Source: Leeuwenhoekiella sp. (GTDB lineage: Bacteria > Bacteroidota > Bacteroidia > Flavobacteriales > Flavobacteriaceae). From it: a stretch of DNA of 64,000 bases. The stretch spans positions 160,717 through 224,716 of the forward strand of contig PAPI01000020.1 in the NCBI GenBank assembly GCA_002708845.1, read 5' to 3'. Positions 37,330-45,592 of the stretch are shown in pieces (position 1 is the stretch's first letter; each line of letters begins with the position of its first letter). The position numbers were made by a program, and so were the translations under genes. Below the pieces are notes generated by a model. That model was not told where the DNA came from, ran no database searches, and was given only the letters and a program-made list of their open reading frames with translations.

Positions 37330-39051
37330 TTAATTCAATACGATATCACTAAACTTAGACGAGATCGCGATCATACTATCGGTATTGCGTGACTTGTAAA
37401 AGCCATTTACCATATTGCTGTTATAGCCTTCCATCACCTTAGCATCAATGCGGGTAGGATAATTGAGCCTACTGCGTACGCCGTTAAAGTTGAAATGAAA
37501 TGGCGAATCAGGCAGATTAAGTACCACATCGCTGTTTTCTACATTGATGTTTAAGGTCTTAAAATTTTTACCCAGTTTAGGAATCGTTAATTCACTGAAA
37601 CTTCCTGAAATCACAGCAGCATCCACCAGTTCGTGAATTACTATACTGCTGGCACGTGAATTAACCGTTATGCTTTTGGCCTTGTCAATCACGCAGTTTT
37701 TAAGATAGGTTGCCTGTAACGTGCCATAATCCCAACTGGCCACAGCAACCGGACTGTACGCCACATTGATCAGGGTTTTATCTCCTGAAATGGTCTCGGC
37801 CATAAAATCCCCGTGCGAGAGATTAACCCGGGCATTCTTAGCTTCAGTAATCTTAATGTTTCCATGGCGTACATTGAGATCAAGCCGGGCTTCTTTTGGC
37901 ATACGTATCACAATTTTACGCTTATAAGTACCGCGCGGTTTTGTCGTGTTTGCGGGAGCAGTATTGCCATTAAAACTATAGGTCATTTGCGTACTGACAT
38001 TTCCGTTGGCATCGCGGGTAACTGTTTTTTGAAGGTTACCACCCTGCTGCTCGGCCATTTCCTCCAGCTTTTTGGCAAAATCATCGCTCCATCCCTGCAT
38101 GGCTTTATCAATATTACCTCCCAGCGCCATCATATCACTCTCTAGAGCTTTGCCAAATCGCGCGCCTAAACTTTCCATTGAACTGCCAAACTGCTTACCG
38201 TAACGTTTACCCCAGGCCTCCATATCTCTACTGAAGTCTGCTCCCCAAGAATTAATATCCTTTCGCCATTTCTCAACATCGGTTACACTAACGCTGGTAC
38301 CGAATTTCTTATTCATCGCGGCCACATACGCCTTTTTATCTTTAGCATAAGCGCTTCCGTCAAAGTTCATGTTTTTACCAAAAGGCGATTCAGGCATATC
38401 CAATAAACTGCTGCCTGCAAGTCCCTGTCCGGCTTCCATCTTTTGCTTATTGTCGCGCTCCCATTTTTTCATCACCGCATCAAAATCAGCTCCCAGATTT
38501 TGCTCAATTTTCTTTTTATACTGCTCCAGGTATTTGGTGCCATCACGCTTGTAGGCTTCGTAATCAAAAGAAATATTTTTCATTGCCTTATACTGGTCTG
38601 CGGGTAACTGCACCGCAGCAAACTGCTCAAGCATCGGGCTAAATACATTCTTCATCACCGGTTGCATCATCTGCATGGATGATGAGATCAAATCGTTGAT
38701 CCCACGTACCTGCACATCTCCCATCGCCACATTAACGGCTGCCGGGGCACCACTGCTTACAATACGGATCGCCTTACTGTTGCCCTGTACACTCACCTGC
38801 CAGTTCTTAAGCAGTTGATCGAGTGCCTGATCTGAAAGATTTTCAGACTCTACATAGGCTTCAACAGCCACTTCATTTTTATTCCAGTCTTCAAAAACCA
38901 CATCGGCATATTGCGTGTCTGCCAGTATAGCTACATTGGCATCTGTTGTAAAACGCTCATCAAGCTTTTGGTCTTTTGTCTGTGCCAAAAGATTAGGCAG
39001 CCCGGCTAAAACCGCAAAAGCAAGCGCAAAACCATTTAAATAACGCTTCAT
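37330..39051 (-). CDS. Exported protein with DUF4097-like beta-helix C-terminus, ECF-sigma operon
   Basis: The ATG at 39051 (not 39102) gives MKRYLNGFALAFAVLAGLPN, a signal peptide, starting 2 bp after the anti-sigma stop. About 573 residues. The middle (about 110-350) is charged and helical with repeated FGKNMNFDGSAYAKDKKAYV-like and KRYGKQFGSSMESLGARFGK segments. The C-terminal 190 residues show a right-handed beta-helix rhythm like DUF4097/GIN proteins (RLDLNVRHGNIKITEAKNAR, VNSRASSIVIHELVDAAVIS). It is third in the sigma/anti-sigma operon and is probably an envelope protein that senses or responds to the same stress. Exact role unknown. Confidence 0.75.
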   Translation of the reverse strand: MKRYLNGFALAFAVLAGLPNLLAQTKDQKLDERFTTDANVAILADTQYADVVFEDWNKNEVAVEAYVESENLSDQALDQLLKNWQVSVQGNSKAIRIVSSGAPAAVNVAMGDVQVRGINDLISSSMQMMQPVMKNVFSPMLEQFAAVQLPADQYKAMKNISFDYEAYKRDGTKYLEQYKKKIEQNLGADFDAVMKKWERDNKQKMEAGQGLAGSSLLDMPESPFGKNMNFDGSAYAKDKKAYVAAMNKKFGTSVSVTDVEKWRKDINSWGADFSRDMEAWGKRYGKQFGSSMESLGARFGKALESDMMALGGNIDKAMQGWSDDFAKKLEEMAEQQGGNLQKTVTRDANGNVSTQMTYSFNGNTAPANTTKPRGTYKRKIVIRMPKEARLDLNVRHGNIKITEAKNARVNLSHGDFMAETISGDKTLINVAYSPVAVASWDYGTLQATYLKNCVIDKAKSITVNSRASSIVIHELVDAAVISGSFSELTIPKLGKNFKTLNINVENSDVVLNLPDSPFHFNFNGVRSRLNYPTRIDAKVMEGYNSNMVNGFYKSRNTDSMIAISSKFSDIVLN

Positions 39052-39052
39052 G

Positions 39053-39649
39053 TTATAGGGTATTAATTTGAATCTCATTGTTTTGAGATTGCTGTAATTC
39101 ATTCAATTTCTCTTTTAGCTTAAACAGTAAATCCAGACGCAATTGCAGGTTGTTAATCAAAGCCTGAATGTTCTGATCGTTAACCCCGGTTTCAATCAAA
39201 TCGGCATTAAGCCTGTCGTATTCTTTATTGAGTTCTTCAAGCTGCCCCATAAAGGCATCAACTACGGCTTTATTATCTTCGGTAACATTAAGCTGCGCAA
39301 GTTCTATATGAATACTTGCCAGATAGCGATCTTCGATTTCTTTATATTCGGGTGAAAAGTCGCTAAACTGAACCTTCTGGGCATCAGCTGTCGCTACCTG
39401 ATTGGCTTCTGTGGGCTGCACCTCTGCACCACTATTCAACGGATTGTTAAGCACCAAACCGGCTACGGCGATAAGCACCACCAGCACCGCTGCTATTTTC
39501 ATCCAAAGGTATCCTTCTGCCTTAGCTTTATTTTGCGCTCCAAAATGGGTGTCAAGCCGCGCATTAAAACGGGCTTCATGACCTTTTTTAAGCCCTTCGG
39601 CCGGGATGCTCATGTCATTTTTGAGCATTTCTCTAATATCCTGTGCCAT
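39053..39649 (-). CDS. Membrane anti-sigma factor-like protein
   Basis: The start at 39649 (MAQDIREMLKND) overlaps the end of the sigma gene by 17 bp; an upstream ORF start at 39691 is less likely. About 198 residues: a cytoplasmic N-terminus of about 50 residues, one transmembrane helix (LWMKIAAVLVVLIAVAGLVL), and a helical periplasmic part (IEDRYLASIHIELAQLNV, LQLRLDLLFKLKEKLNELQQ). Layout and position fit a membrane-bound anti-sigma factor holding the ECF sigma factor, though no ZAS zinc motif is visible. Translational coupling with the sigma factor supports stoichiometric expression. Confidence 0.75.
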   Translation of the reverse strand: MAQDIREMLKNDMSIPAEGLKKGHEARFNARLDTHFGAQNKAKAEGYLWMKIAAVLVVLIAVAGLVLNNPLNSGAEVQPTEANQVATADAQKVQFSDFSPEYKEIEDRYLASIHIELAQLNVTEDNKAVVDAFMGQLEELNKEYDRLNADLIETGVNDQNIQALINNLQLRLDLLFKLKEKLNELQQSQNNEIQINTL

Positions 39650-40178
39650 TGTACTTTGTTTTAAGTTTTTCCTGCAATTTTTTCTTTCCACGGTGCACCA
39701 GCGTGCGCGAGGCCACCTCGGTGATTTCTAATATTTCTGATATTTCCTGATGGTCGTAGCCTTCTATTAAAAAGAGCATCACGGCATAGCGGTACCGTTC
39801 GGGTAGCTCTTCAATAGCCTGTTTGATTTGATCTAGCGTAATCCCATCATCTACAGACCAGTCATTTTGCTCATCTACGGTACCCAGCACCTGCTCATTC
39901 ATAGCAACCAACTCCAGCTTTTTAGCCTTCAGCATGTCAATGCTTTTGTTGATCACAATACGTTTAAGCCAGGCACCAAAAGTAACTTCCCCGTTATACT
40001 GGTGCATTTTAGTAAACGCTTTTACAAAACCCTCCTGCATCGCTTCTTCAGCTTCAAATGAGTTTTTCAAAAACCGAAACGCCACATAATACATGCCATC
40101 GCTATATTTTTTATATAACTGCATCTGTGCGCGCCGGTCGTTTTGCTTACATCGCTCAAGTATTTCGGTAATTTGCAA
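39633..40178 (-). CDS. ECF-type RNA polymerase sigma factor
   Basis: 181 residues. Sigma region 2 at about 20-90 (MYYVAFRFLKNSFEAEEAMQ, EVTFGAWLKRIVINKSIDML) and region 4 at about 125-180 (LPERYRYAVMLFLIEGYDHQ, EISEILEITEVASRTLVHRG). It directs RNA polymerase to a small regulon, usually including its own operon. First gene of a three-gene operon with the membrane anti-sigma-like protein and the DUF4097-like envelope protein. Similar operons in Flavobacteria are linked to envelope stress. Confidence 0.93.
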   Translation of the reverse strand: MQITEILERCKQNDRRAQMQLYKKYSDGMYYVAFRFLKNSFEAEEAMQEGFVKAFTKMHQYNGEVTFGAWLKRIVINKSIDMLKAKKLELVAMNEQVLGTVDEQNDWSVDDGITLDQIKQAIEELPERYRYAVMLFLIEGYDHQEISEILEITEVASRTLVHRGKKKLQEKLKTKYNGTGY

Positions 40179-40379
40179 AATGGTAAATGGTTAGTTGCTA
40201 ATTCCTTTTCTAAAGACGAAGAGATTTCGTCTGCGTTGCAAAGTGCAACATTTTTTTTCGAATAACCTTAAGTCAACCTAAAAAGCTTTTTGATGACTTT
40301 ATTTAAAGAATGCAACGGTGATAGATATCAATCAGTTACAGAAGAAGATCAAGACTTCCCCGAAATATTAGATATAAAA

Positions 40380-40400
40380 AAACCCGCATAATGCGGGTTT
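40380..40400. terminator. Bidirectional-looking hairpin after ohr
   Basis: AAACCCGC and GCGGGTTT form a stem around a 5-nt loop, with A tracts on one side and T on the other. It serves the ohr gene on the minus strand. Confidence 0.8.
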
Positions 40401-40424
40401 TAATTCTTTCTGATTTACTCAAAC

Positions 40425-40850
40425 TTACTCGTCAAGAAGCAGGTTTAAGGTCACATCAATATTGTCCATCGTAGCACGGGAGTATGGGCAAACTTCGTGA
40501 GCTTCATTAACCAGCTCTTCGCCCTGCTCTACATCTACTGTAGGAATGTAACAATCTAATACAACAGCCAGCTGAAATAAATCCTCTTCATTTTTACCAA
40601 TTTTTACGGTTGCTGTAACGGTATAATCGCCTAGATCTACCTTTTTACTGCGCGCCACGTGTGCCAGTGCACTCCCAAAACATGCCGAATAACCCGCTGC
40701 AAAAAGCTGCTCCGGGTTGGTGCCTTCACCACCGGGTCCTCCTAAACCTTTAGGAACCGATAGTTTAAAATCGAGTGTACCATCTTCTGATGCAACGCTG
40801 CCGTCACGACCACCGTGTGCAGTCGCTTTTGCTTTATATAAAGCTTTCAT
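40425..40850 (-). CDS. ohr: Organic hydroperoxide resistance protein (Ohr/OsmC family)
   Basis: 141 residues, the usual Ohr length. The two redox cysteines are C57 in YSACFGSAL and C121 in HEVCPYSRATMDNIDV. The N-terminal ATAHGGRDGSVASEDGTLDF includes the conserved Arg near residue 15, and NPEQLFAAGY precedes the first Cys. It reduces organic hydroperoxides to alcohols in the cytoplasm using lipoylated or low-molecular-weight thiols. Single-gene unit with its own promoter (40878-40909) and terminator. No OhrR/MarR repressor gene is adjacent. Confidence 0.94.
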   Translation of the reverse strand: MKALYKAKATAHGGRDGSVASEDGTLDFKLSVPKGLGGPGGEGTNPEQLFAAGYSACFGSALAHVARSKKVDLGDYTVTATVKIGKNEEDLFQLAVVLDCYIPTVDVEQGEELVNEAHEVCPYSRATMDNIDVTLNLLLDE

Positions 40851-40877
40851 AATATAAATTTTTCAATGATTATAGCA

Positions 40878-40909
40878 ACAAGATACACAACCTGCAGAGA
40901 GTCTTCAAA
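40878..40909 (-). promoter_or_regulatory. Promoter of ohr (TTTG-N20-TATCTTGT)
   Basis: Minus-strand TTTG (40906-40909) is separated by 20 bp from TATCTTGT (40878-40885). This is close to the Bacteroidota -33/-7 consensus. It lies 28 bp before the ohr ATG. Confidence 0.55.
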
Positions 40910-40945
40910 CGCAGAGCCCATAAAGATTTCACAAAAGTAGGATTG

Positions 40946-40981
40946 GCTATTGTTATTGCTATTGCTATTGCTATTGCTATT
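40946..40981. repeat. Six tandem hexamers (GCTATT)
   Basis: Six consecutive units; the second is GTTATT, the others GCTATT. Part of a composite intergenic element that resembles 45951-46050. Confidence 0.85.
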
Positions 40982-41031
40982 AAGATAGTTTTTTGGGGTT
41001 TTGGAATTCCTAAGTTTTAAAAAGAGCGTTT

Positions 41032-41100
41032 AATCGTTGAACTGTGGAATCGTTTTACTTCTTACCACTTACCTTTTACTTCTTACTTCTTATACCCTTC
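41032..41100. repeat. Dispersed intergenic repeat, copy 1
   Basis: Contains AATCGTTGAACTGTG (41032-41046) and GGAATCGTTTT (41046-41056), then a pyrimidine-rich run of CTTCTTAC and CTTTTAC words. The same blocks recur in the same order at 45973-46045. Both copies follow a short ATTG(C/T)T tract. Confidence 0.7.
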
Positions 41101-41141
41101 TGTCTCTAATTATAAAATTTCGTATTTAAATTATTTTACTT

Positions 41142-41160
41142 TACTTTGCAATTCAAAGTA
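41142..41160. promoter_or_regulatory. 19-bp palindromic operator, creD cluster site 1
   Basis: TACTTTGCA-A-TTCAAAGTA: arms of nine with one mismatch. It overlaps TACTTTTG (41159-41166), a -7-like box, and ends 7 bp before the first gene of the cluster. Site 2 at 42186-42204 is a perfect version. Probably bound by the winged-helix regulator encoded at 41867. Confidence 0.6.
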
Positions 41161-41167
41161 CTTTTGT

Positions 41168-41806
41168 ATGGAAACCAAAAATTACCTTCAGGATATTTCT
41201 GAAATCAAGAATATGATGAGTCGCTCCTCGCGGTTTATGTCCCTAAGTGGGCTGTCTGGGATTCTTGCCGGAATATATGCACTTGCAGCTGCGGGCTATG
41301 CTCATTTTAGATTGGCAGCTATGCCCACATATACCGGTGATTCTTTAATTCTGGGTAAACTTGCTGACTTTATCGCGACCTACGATCTGGTAGAAGACCT
41401 GATGCTAACCGCCTTCATTACGCTCCTATTGGCAATCGTAACCGGAGCATTCCTTACCTGGCGTAAAGCCAAAAGACTCCATGAAAAGATCTGGAATCCC
41501 GTTTCTAAGCGCTTACTGGCCAATTTTGGTTTTCCGCTGATAACAGGCGGACTATTTTGTGGAGTTCTAATACAGTACGGTATTGTAGGGCTTATCGCTC
41601 CGGCAACTCTTATTTTCTATGGTCTGGCATTGATTAACGCCAGCAAATTTACTGTGGGTGATATTAAATATCTGGGTGTGGCTAACGTGCTCATTGGTTT
41701 AATTGCCACGCAGTTTGTGGGATATGGTTTGTATTTTTGGGCATTGGGATTTGGTGTGTTCCACATCATTTACGGGGCTATTATGTATCGCAAATACGAC
41801 CGGTGA
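41168..41806 (+). CDS. Polytopic inner-membrane protein, creD cluster
   Basis: 212 residues. A 25-residue cytoplasmic start (SEIKNMMSRSSRFMSLSG) precedes about six transmembrane helices, for example SGILAGIYALAAAGYAHF, LMLTAFITLLLAIVTGAFL, LLANFGFPLITGGLFCGVLI, and GLIATQFVGYGLYFWALGFG. Proteins of this kind commonly precede a small winged-helix regulator in Flavobacteria. Function unknown; a role in membrane stress sensing would be speculation. First gene of the cluster. The ATG is so close to the -7-like box (41159-41166) that the transcript may be leaderless, or an inner Met may be used. Confidence 0.8.
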   Translation: METKNYLQDISEIKNMMSRSSRFMSLSGLSGILAGIYALAAAGYAHFRLAAMPTYTGDSLILGKLADFIATYDLVEDLMLTAFITLLLAIVTGAFLTWRKAKRLHEKIWNPVSKRLLANFGFPLITGGLFCGVLIQYGIVGLIAPATLIFYGLALINASKFTVGDIKYLGVANVLIGLIATQFVGYGLYFWALGFGVFHIIYGAIMYRKYDR

Positions 41807-41866
41807 CCTTCACCCAACCTATCCCAAGAGGGCAAATAGTAAGCTTTAAAATCTGAACCGCACATT

Positions 41867-42166
41867 TTGAAAAACATCATTCAACATATCAATAAAGCTT
41901 TTGACCATCGCATACGCCTGGGCATCATGAGCATCCTGATGGTGAATGATTTTGCTGATTTTAATATGCTGAAAGAATTGCTGGGCGCAACAGACGGAAA
42001 CATCGCCAGCCACACCAAAGCCTTGGAAAAAGAATCCTATATCAAAGTTGAAAAATCTTTTATTAACCGAAAGCCCAATACGCGCTATATCGCCACGCCC
42101 GCAGGACGCGAAGCCTTTACTAAACATATTGAAGCTTTAGAAAAACTCATCAATCCAAATGACTAA
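41867..42166 (+). CDS. Small winged-helix transcriptional regulator
   Basis: 99 residues starting at a TTG codon (TTGAAAAAC, 41867); no in-frame ATG fits better. The sequence RIRLGIMSILMVNDFADF, MLKELLGATDGNIASHTKAL and YIKVEKSFINRKPNTRYIAT is a MarR/PadR-like winged helix of the HTH_27 type, without an effector domain. Its likely targets are the two near-identical palindromes at 41142-41160 and 42186-42204, giving autoregulation of the cluster. Its stop overlaps the Coq4-like start by 8 bp. Confidence 0.88.
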   Translation: MKNIIQHINKAFDHRIRLGIMSILMVNDFADFNMLKELLGATDGNIASHTKALEKESYIKVEKSFINRKPNTRYIATPAGREAFTKHIEALEKLINPND

Positions 42167-42668
42167 ATCAATTTTTTTATTCATTTACTTTGAATTTCAA
42201 AGTACTTTATCGATTCTAAGAGAGCTTGTTGTTGGCGCCTCTTTTGACCTGACCAGCCGTATTTATGTGCTCTTTAAACGCAATAAAGCCTGGGGAATTT
42301 CCCGGGGCGAACTGTTGCAGTATCCTGAGGACAGTCTGGGTTTTCATCTGGGTTGTTTCCTCCTCAAACAAAACTTTGAGCCCCAGCCCCACTGTGAAAA
42401 CCACGACATTTTTCACGTGCTTACGGGTTATGAGACCGATACCGCTCAGGAAATAGCGCTTCAGTTTTTTCTGTATGGCAACGGAAAACGAAGTCCGTTT
42501 TTGCACCTGGCACTGTTTGCCGGTATCATCCTATATCCCGATCACTATGCACTTTTCCGCGAAGCCTATCACAGAGGCTCAATTGCCGGACGCCTGTTTG
42601 ACCTGGATTACGAACCCATTTTGAACAAACCCTTTTATCAATTTAAAAATCAATACCTCACGCTTTAA
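42159..42668 (+). CDS. Coq4-like protein
   Basis: 169 residues. H82-D83-x-x-H86-x11-E98 (HDIFHVLTGYETDTAQE) is the metal-binding signature of Coq4, needed for ubiquinone biosynthesis in other organisms. The C-terminal YREAYHRGSIAGRLFDLDYE-like segment also resembles Coq4. This lineage is expected to use menaquinone, so the substrate is unclear. The 19-bp palindrome at 42186-42204 lies inside the first 16 codons, so either the operator is intragenic or translation starts further in at a non-ATG codon; there is no later in-frame ATG. Encoded between the winged-helix regulator and creD. Confidence 0.75.
   Translation: MTKSIFLFIYFEFQSTLSILRELVVGASFDLTSRIYVLFKRNKAWGISRGELLQYPEDSLGFHLGCFLLKQNFEPQPHCENHDIFHVLTGYETDTAQEIALQFFLYGNGKRSPFLHLALFAGIILYPDHYALFREAYHRGSIAGRLFDLDYEPILNKPFYQFKNQYLTL
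42186..42204. promoter_or_regulatory. 19-bp perfect palindrome, creD cluster site 2
   Basis: TACTTTGAA-T-TTCAAAGTA, followed by CTTTATCG. Identical in layout to 41142-41160. It sits within the start of the Coq4-like frame, where it could drive or repress an internal promoter for the Coq4-like and creD genes. Confidence 0.6.
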
Positions 42669-42679
42669 AAAATCATATT

Positions 42680-44056
42680 ATGAACACCTCAAACCCACAG
42701 CCACCCAACAAATTCATCCATTGGATTAAAAACTCCATCACCGCCCGCATGTTTATGGTGGGTTTCCTCACCCTCATTCTGCTTATTCCCTTGTTTTTTG
42801 TACAAAGTCTTATCGAGGAGCGTGCCGAGCGACAGCAGGAAGTGGTTGCTGAGATCAATGAAAAATGGGGTGAAGAAGTATTGGTTTACGGGCCGGTCTT
42901 AAAGATTCCCTATACTTCTGCAACTAAAAAAACGATCAAAAATACGGATACCAAATCCTTTGAAACACAGATCGTGCAGGAGGTGCATATCGCTTATTTC
43001 TTCCCCGAGGAGCTCACACTCAAAACCCAGGTTAATCCTGAGATTAAAAACCGAAGCATTTATAAAACCACGGTTTACAATTCCCAAACGCACTTCGAGG
43101 GCAGCTTTGCCGTACCTGATTTTAGCGATGCGCCTTCAGAACCTTCAGCGATTCTTTGGGATAAGGCACGTGTGGTTTTTCAGACTTCCAATTTAAAAGG
43201 GGTTAACGAGCAGGTCAAAATCAATTTGGAAGGAACAGCTTATCCCTTCTCCTCAAAATATGAAAAGCGACGCGCAGACAATTTAACTAACCTGGAGTTG
43301 TATACCATGGAAAGTGCGTTTATTAAACCCGAAAGCCTTCCGCAGGAACAAACAGTACGGTTTACGATGGATCTGCACATAAACGGAAGTGAGCAATTGC
43401 GCTTTATTCCCATTGGAAAAACCACCGAAGTTCAGATCACTTCAGATTGGGAAACCAATAATTTTACCGGCAATTACCTGCCTTACAATCAGGATAAACT
43501 CGCGGGAACAGGCTTTGATGCCAAATGGAAAGTACTCGACATCAACCGCCCTTTTCCACAGGAATTTTTTAATCATTTACCCGGACTGAAGGAATACGCG
43601 TTTGGAGTAAATTTTATGATTCCGGTAGATGAATATCAAAAAAGTGAACGTACCGCCAAATACGGATTTTTAGTCATTGGCCTTACGTTTTTAATTTTCT
43701 TCCTCATTCAGACACTGAGTAAAATCGCCATCCATCCCTTTCAATACCTGATGATCGGGCTGGCGCTGGTTATGTTTTATACGCTGCTGATTTCAATTTC
43801 TGAACACAGCAATTACCTCAACGCCTATCTGGTCGCCAGTGTGGCGGTTGTGCTATTGATTTCGCTTTACGCCCGAAGTATTCTTAAGAATATTAAGTTT
43901 CCGGTTTTTATCGGCCTCTCGCTGACGCTTTTGTACAGTTTCATTTACGTCATTATTCAGCTTGAAAATTATGCGCTGCTTGTGGGAAGTATAGGCCTGT
44001 TTATCATCCTGGCTCTAGTGATGTATGTCTCGCGCAAAATTGACTGGAATTCTTAA
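42680..44056 (+). CDS. creD: CreD-like inner-membrane protein
   Basis: 458 residues. One N-terminal helix (MFMVGFLTLILLIPLFFVQS), then a large periplasmic domain at about 45-325 that includes EKWGEEVLVYGPVLKIPY and PQEFFNHLPGLKEYAFGVNF. The C-terminal helices are FGFLVIGLTFLIFFLIQTL, KIAIHPFQYLMIGLALVMFY and three more. This is the CreD layout and length. In Enterobacteria creD is induced by CreBC and affects envelope integrity and colicin/beta-lactam response; no CreBC genes are here. Regulation instead seems to rest with the winged-helix protein and its palindromes. Confidence 0.92.
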   Translation: MNTSNPQPPNKFIHWIKNSITARMFMVGFLTLILLIPLFFVQSLIEERAERQQEVVAEINEKWGEEVLVYGPVLKIPYTSATKKTIKNTDTKSFETQIVQEVHIAYFFPEELTLKTQVNPEIKNRSIYKTTVYNSQTHFEGSFAVPDFSDAPSEPSAILWDKARVVFQTSNLKGVNEQVKINLEGTAYPFSSKYEKRRADNLTNLELYTMESAFIKPESLPQEQTVRFTMDLHINGSEQLRFIPIGKTTEVQITSDWETNNFTGNYLPYNQDKLAGTGFDAKWKVLDINRPFPQEFFNHLPGLKEYAFGVNFMIPVDEYQKSERTAKYGFLVIGLTFLIFFLIQTLSKIAIHPFQYLMIGLALVMFYTLLISISEHSNYLNAYLVASVAVVLLISLYARSILKNIKFPVFIGLSLTLLYSFIYVIIQLENYALLVGSIGLFIILALVMYVSRKIDWNS

Positions 44057-44083
44057 TTTCAATCCATCAAACTAAAACAGCAT

Positions 44084-44878
44084 ATGTACGGTTCATTCAT
44101 TCGTTTTTATAAAAAGGTGCGTACCAATTTCTGGCACGCACTCTTCTACCTCTTTTGCAGATGCACTTTGGCGCTGGGTTTTATCGTTGCAGGCTATGTC
44201 AAAATCATTGGCGAACGCTTTGCCAGCGGCCTCGCCATCAAGCATCCTATGGGCGCGTATCTGGAGGCGCTGCACCACACAAGCTTTTACTATCCGTTTA
44301 TTGGTGTGGCCCAGATCTTAGCCGCGATTCTATTGCTTTTTAAACGTACAGCCCTGCTGGGAGCACTGCTCTATTTTCCGATTATCGTGAACATCTGGGT
44401 GCTTTCATGGGCAGTGCGTTTTGAAGGTTCGCTGGTAACCTCTACCTTAATGGTTTTGGCCAACCTGTATATTCTGCTATACAATTATGACCGACTCAAA
44501 TTTATTTTGCCATTCGGCGAAAAGTCTCTGACGTATGTACCGCGTATTACTTTAAAAGAGATTAATGCAAAGTATTCCGCTGACCAAAGTCTGCCGCTGC
44601 GGTTTAATCCAAATCTGGCCAGCCTAAAATCACCTTTGGTTTCTAAAAAATTCCCGTGGGCCTTTTTAGGTATAGTCATCGCCTCGTTTGTAATTACCGT
44701 ATTTGCATCAAACCGCCTTTTCGAATTGATGCCGCGTAACAGTTATGAAGATTGTGTAACCCGATTTGAAGACCGAACGCCTGAAAAAGCCGGCTTTGAT
44801 TTTTGCAACTGCATTCACAATCAGGGCAAGACATTGGATACCTGTGTGGAAGAATATGAGGCACTAAAAACAAAATAA
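44084..44878 (+). CDS. DoxX-like membrane protein with Cys-rich C-terminus
   Basis: 264 residues. Four transmembrane helices in the first 150 residues with DoxX-like features: CRCTLALGFIVAGYVKIIGE, TSFYYPFIGVAQILAAILLL and GALLYFPIIVNIWVLSWAV. A fifth helix (WAFLGIVIASFVITVFAS) leads to a 45-residue C-terminal segment with Cys in YEDCVTRF, DFCNCIHNQ and LDTCVEEY. The cysteines could bind metal or form disulfides in the periplasm. It follows creD after 27 bp on the same strand, so co-expression is likely. DoxX proteins are associated with quinone or thiol metabolism. Confidence 0.75.
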   Translation: MYGSFIRFYKKVRTNFWHALFYLFCRCTLALGFIVAGYVKIIGERFASGLAIKHPMGAYLEALHHTSFYYPFIGVAQILAAILLLFKRTALLGALLYFPIIVNIWVLSWAVRFEGSLVTSTLMVLANLYILLYNYDRLKFILPFGEKSLTYVPRITLKEINAKYSADQSLPLRFNPNLASLKSPLVSKKFPWAFLGIVIASFVITVFASNRLFELMPRNSYEDCVTRFEDRTPEKAGFDFCNCIHNQGKTLDTCVEEYEALKTK

Positions 44879-44914
44879 CTCTAACGAATTAGAAATAATG
44901 AACATTGAATAACT

Positions 44915-45592
44915 ATGAAAAATTTCATTCTAAATAAATACACGACACTCAAATACCTCTTTGCAGCACTGATACTCTGCTTCTTCCTGCTGGTGTTCCG
45001 CATAAAAAGTACACACGATTATTTCGGGTTATTTCTGGTATGGAATCTCTTTCTAGCCTTTGTTCCACTTGGCATTGCCTGGTATGTGGAAGCACAAACC
45101 CAAATTCTAAAAAACAAGCTGAAAATAGCGACACTATTGGCGATCTGGCTGCTTTTTCTACCCAATGCTCCTTATGTAATCACCGACTTGGTTCACCTTT
45201 CGTATAGTCCGCCAAACTGGTTCTGGTATGACGTGATAACCATCAGTGTTTTTGCACTGCTGAGTTTGTATTTCGGCTTTCAATCTATACGCGTCTGGCG
45301 TAAGTTATTTGCAACCCAGATTACGGCAAAAGGACTCAATCTGGCGACCATTGCCGTACTGCTGCTGTGCGGTTTTGGCATTTATCTGGGCAGATTTATA
45401 CGTTTTAATTCATGGGATTTGGTGACCAATCCGTTTGATCTGGCGTACACCATTTTACAATACCTCATCAATCCCATTCAGCACCGGTGGGTATGGATTT
45501 TCACCCTGAGCTTTGGTCTGCTACTCAATGCGGGCTATTTTAGTTTTCAGTTTTGGTTAACCCAAAAACAACCCCATGATGCCACGTGCTAA
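44915..45592 (+). CDS. DUF1361 family membrane protein
   Basis: 225 residues with six to seven transmembrane helices. The DUF1361 signature LLFLPNAPYVITDLVHL, with the W..F.PNAPY pattern, lies at about 80-98. GIYLGRFIRFNSWDLVTNPF is the second family block. Function unknown. Overlaps the next gene by 17 bp. Confidence 0.9.
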   Translation: MKNFILNKYTTLKYLFAALILCFFLLVFRIKSTHDYFGLFLVWNLFLAFVPLGIAWYVEAQTQILKNKLKIATLLAIWLLFLPNAPYVITDLVHLSYSPPNWFWYDVITISVFALLSLYFGFQSIRVWRKLFATQITAKGLNLATIAVLLLCGFGIYLGRFIRFNSWDLVTNPFDLAYTILQYLINPIQHRWVWIFTLSFGLLLNAGYFSFQFWLTQKQPHDATC

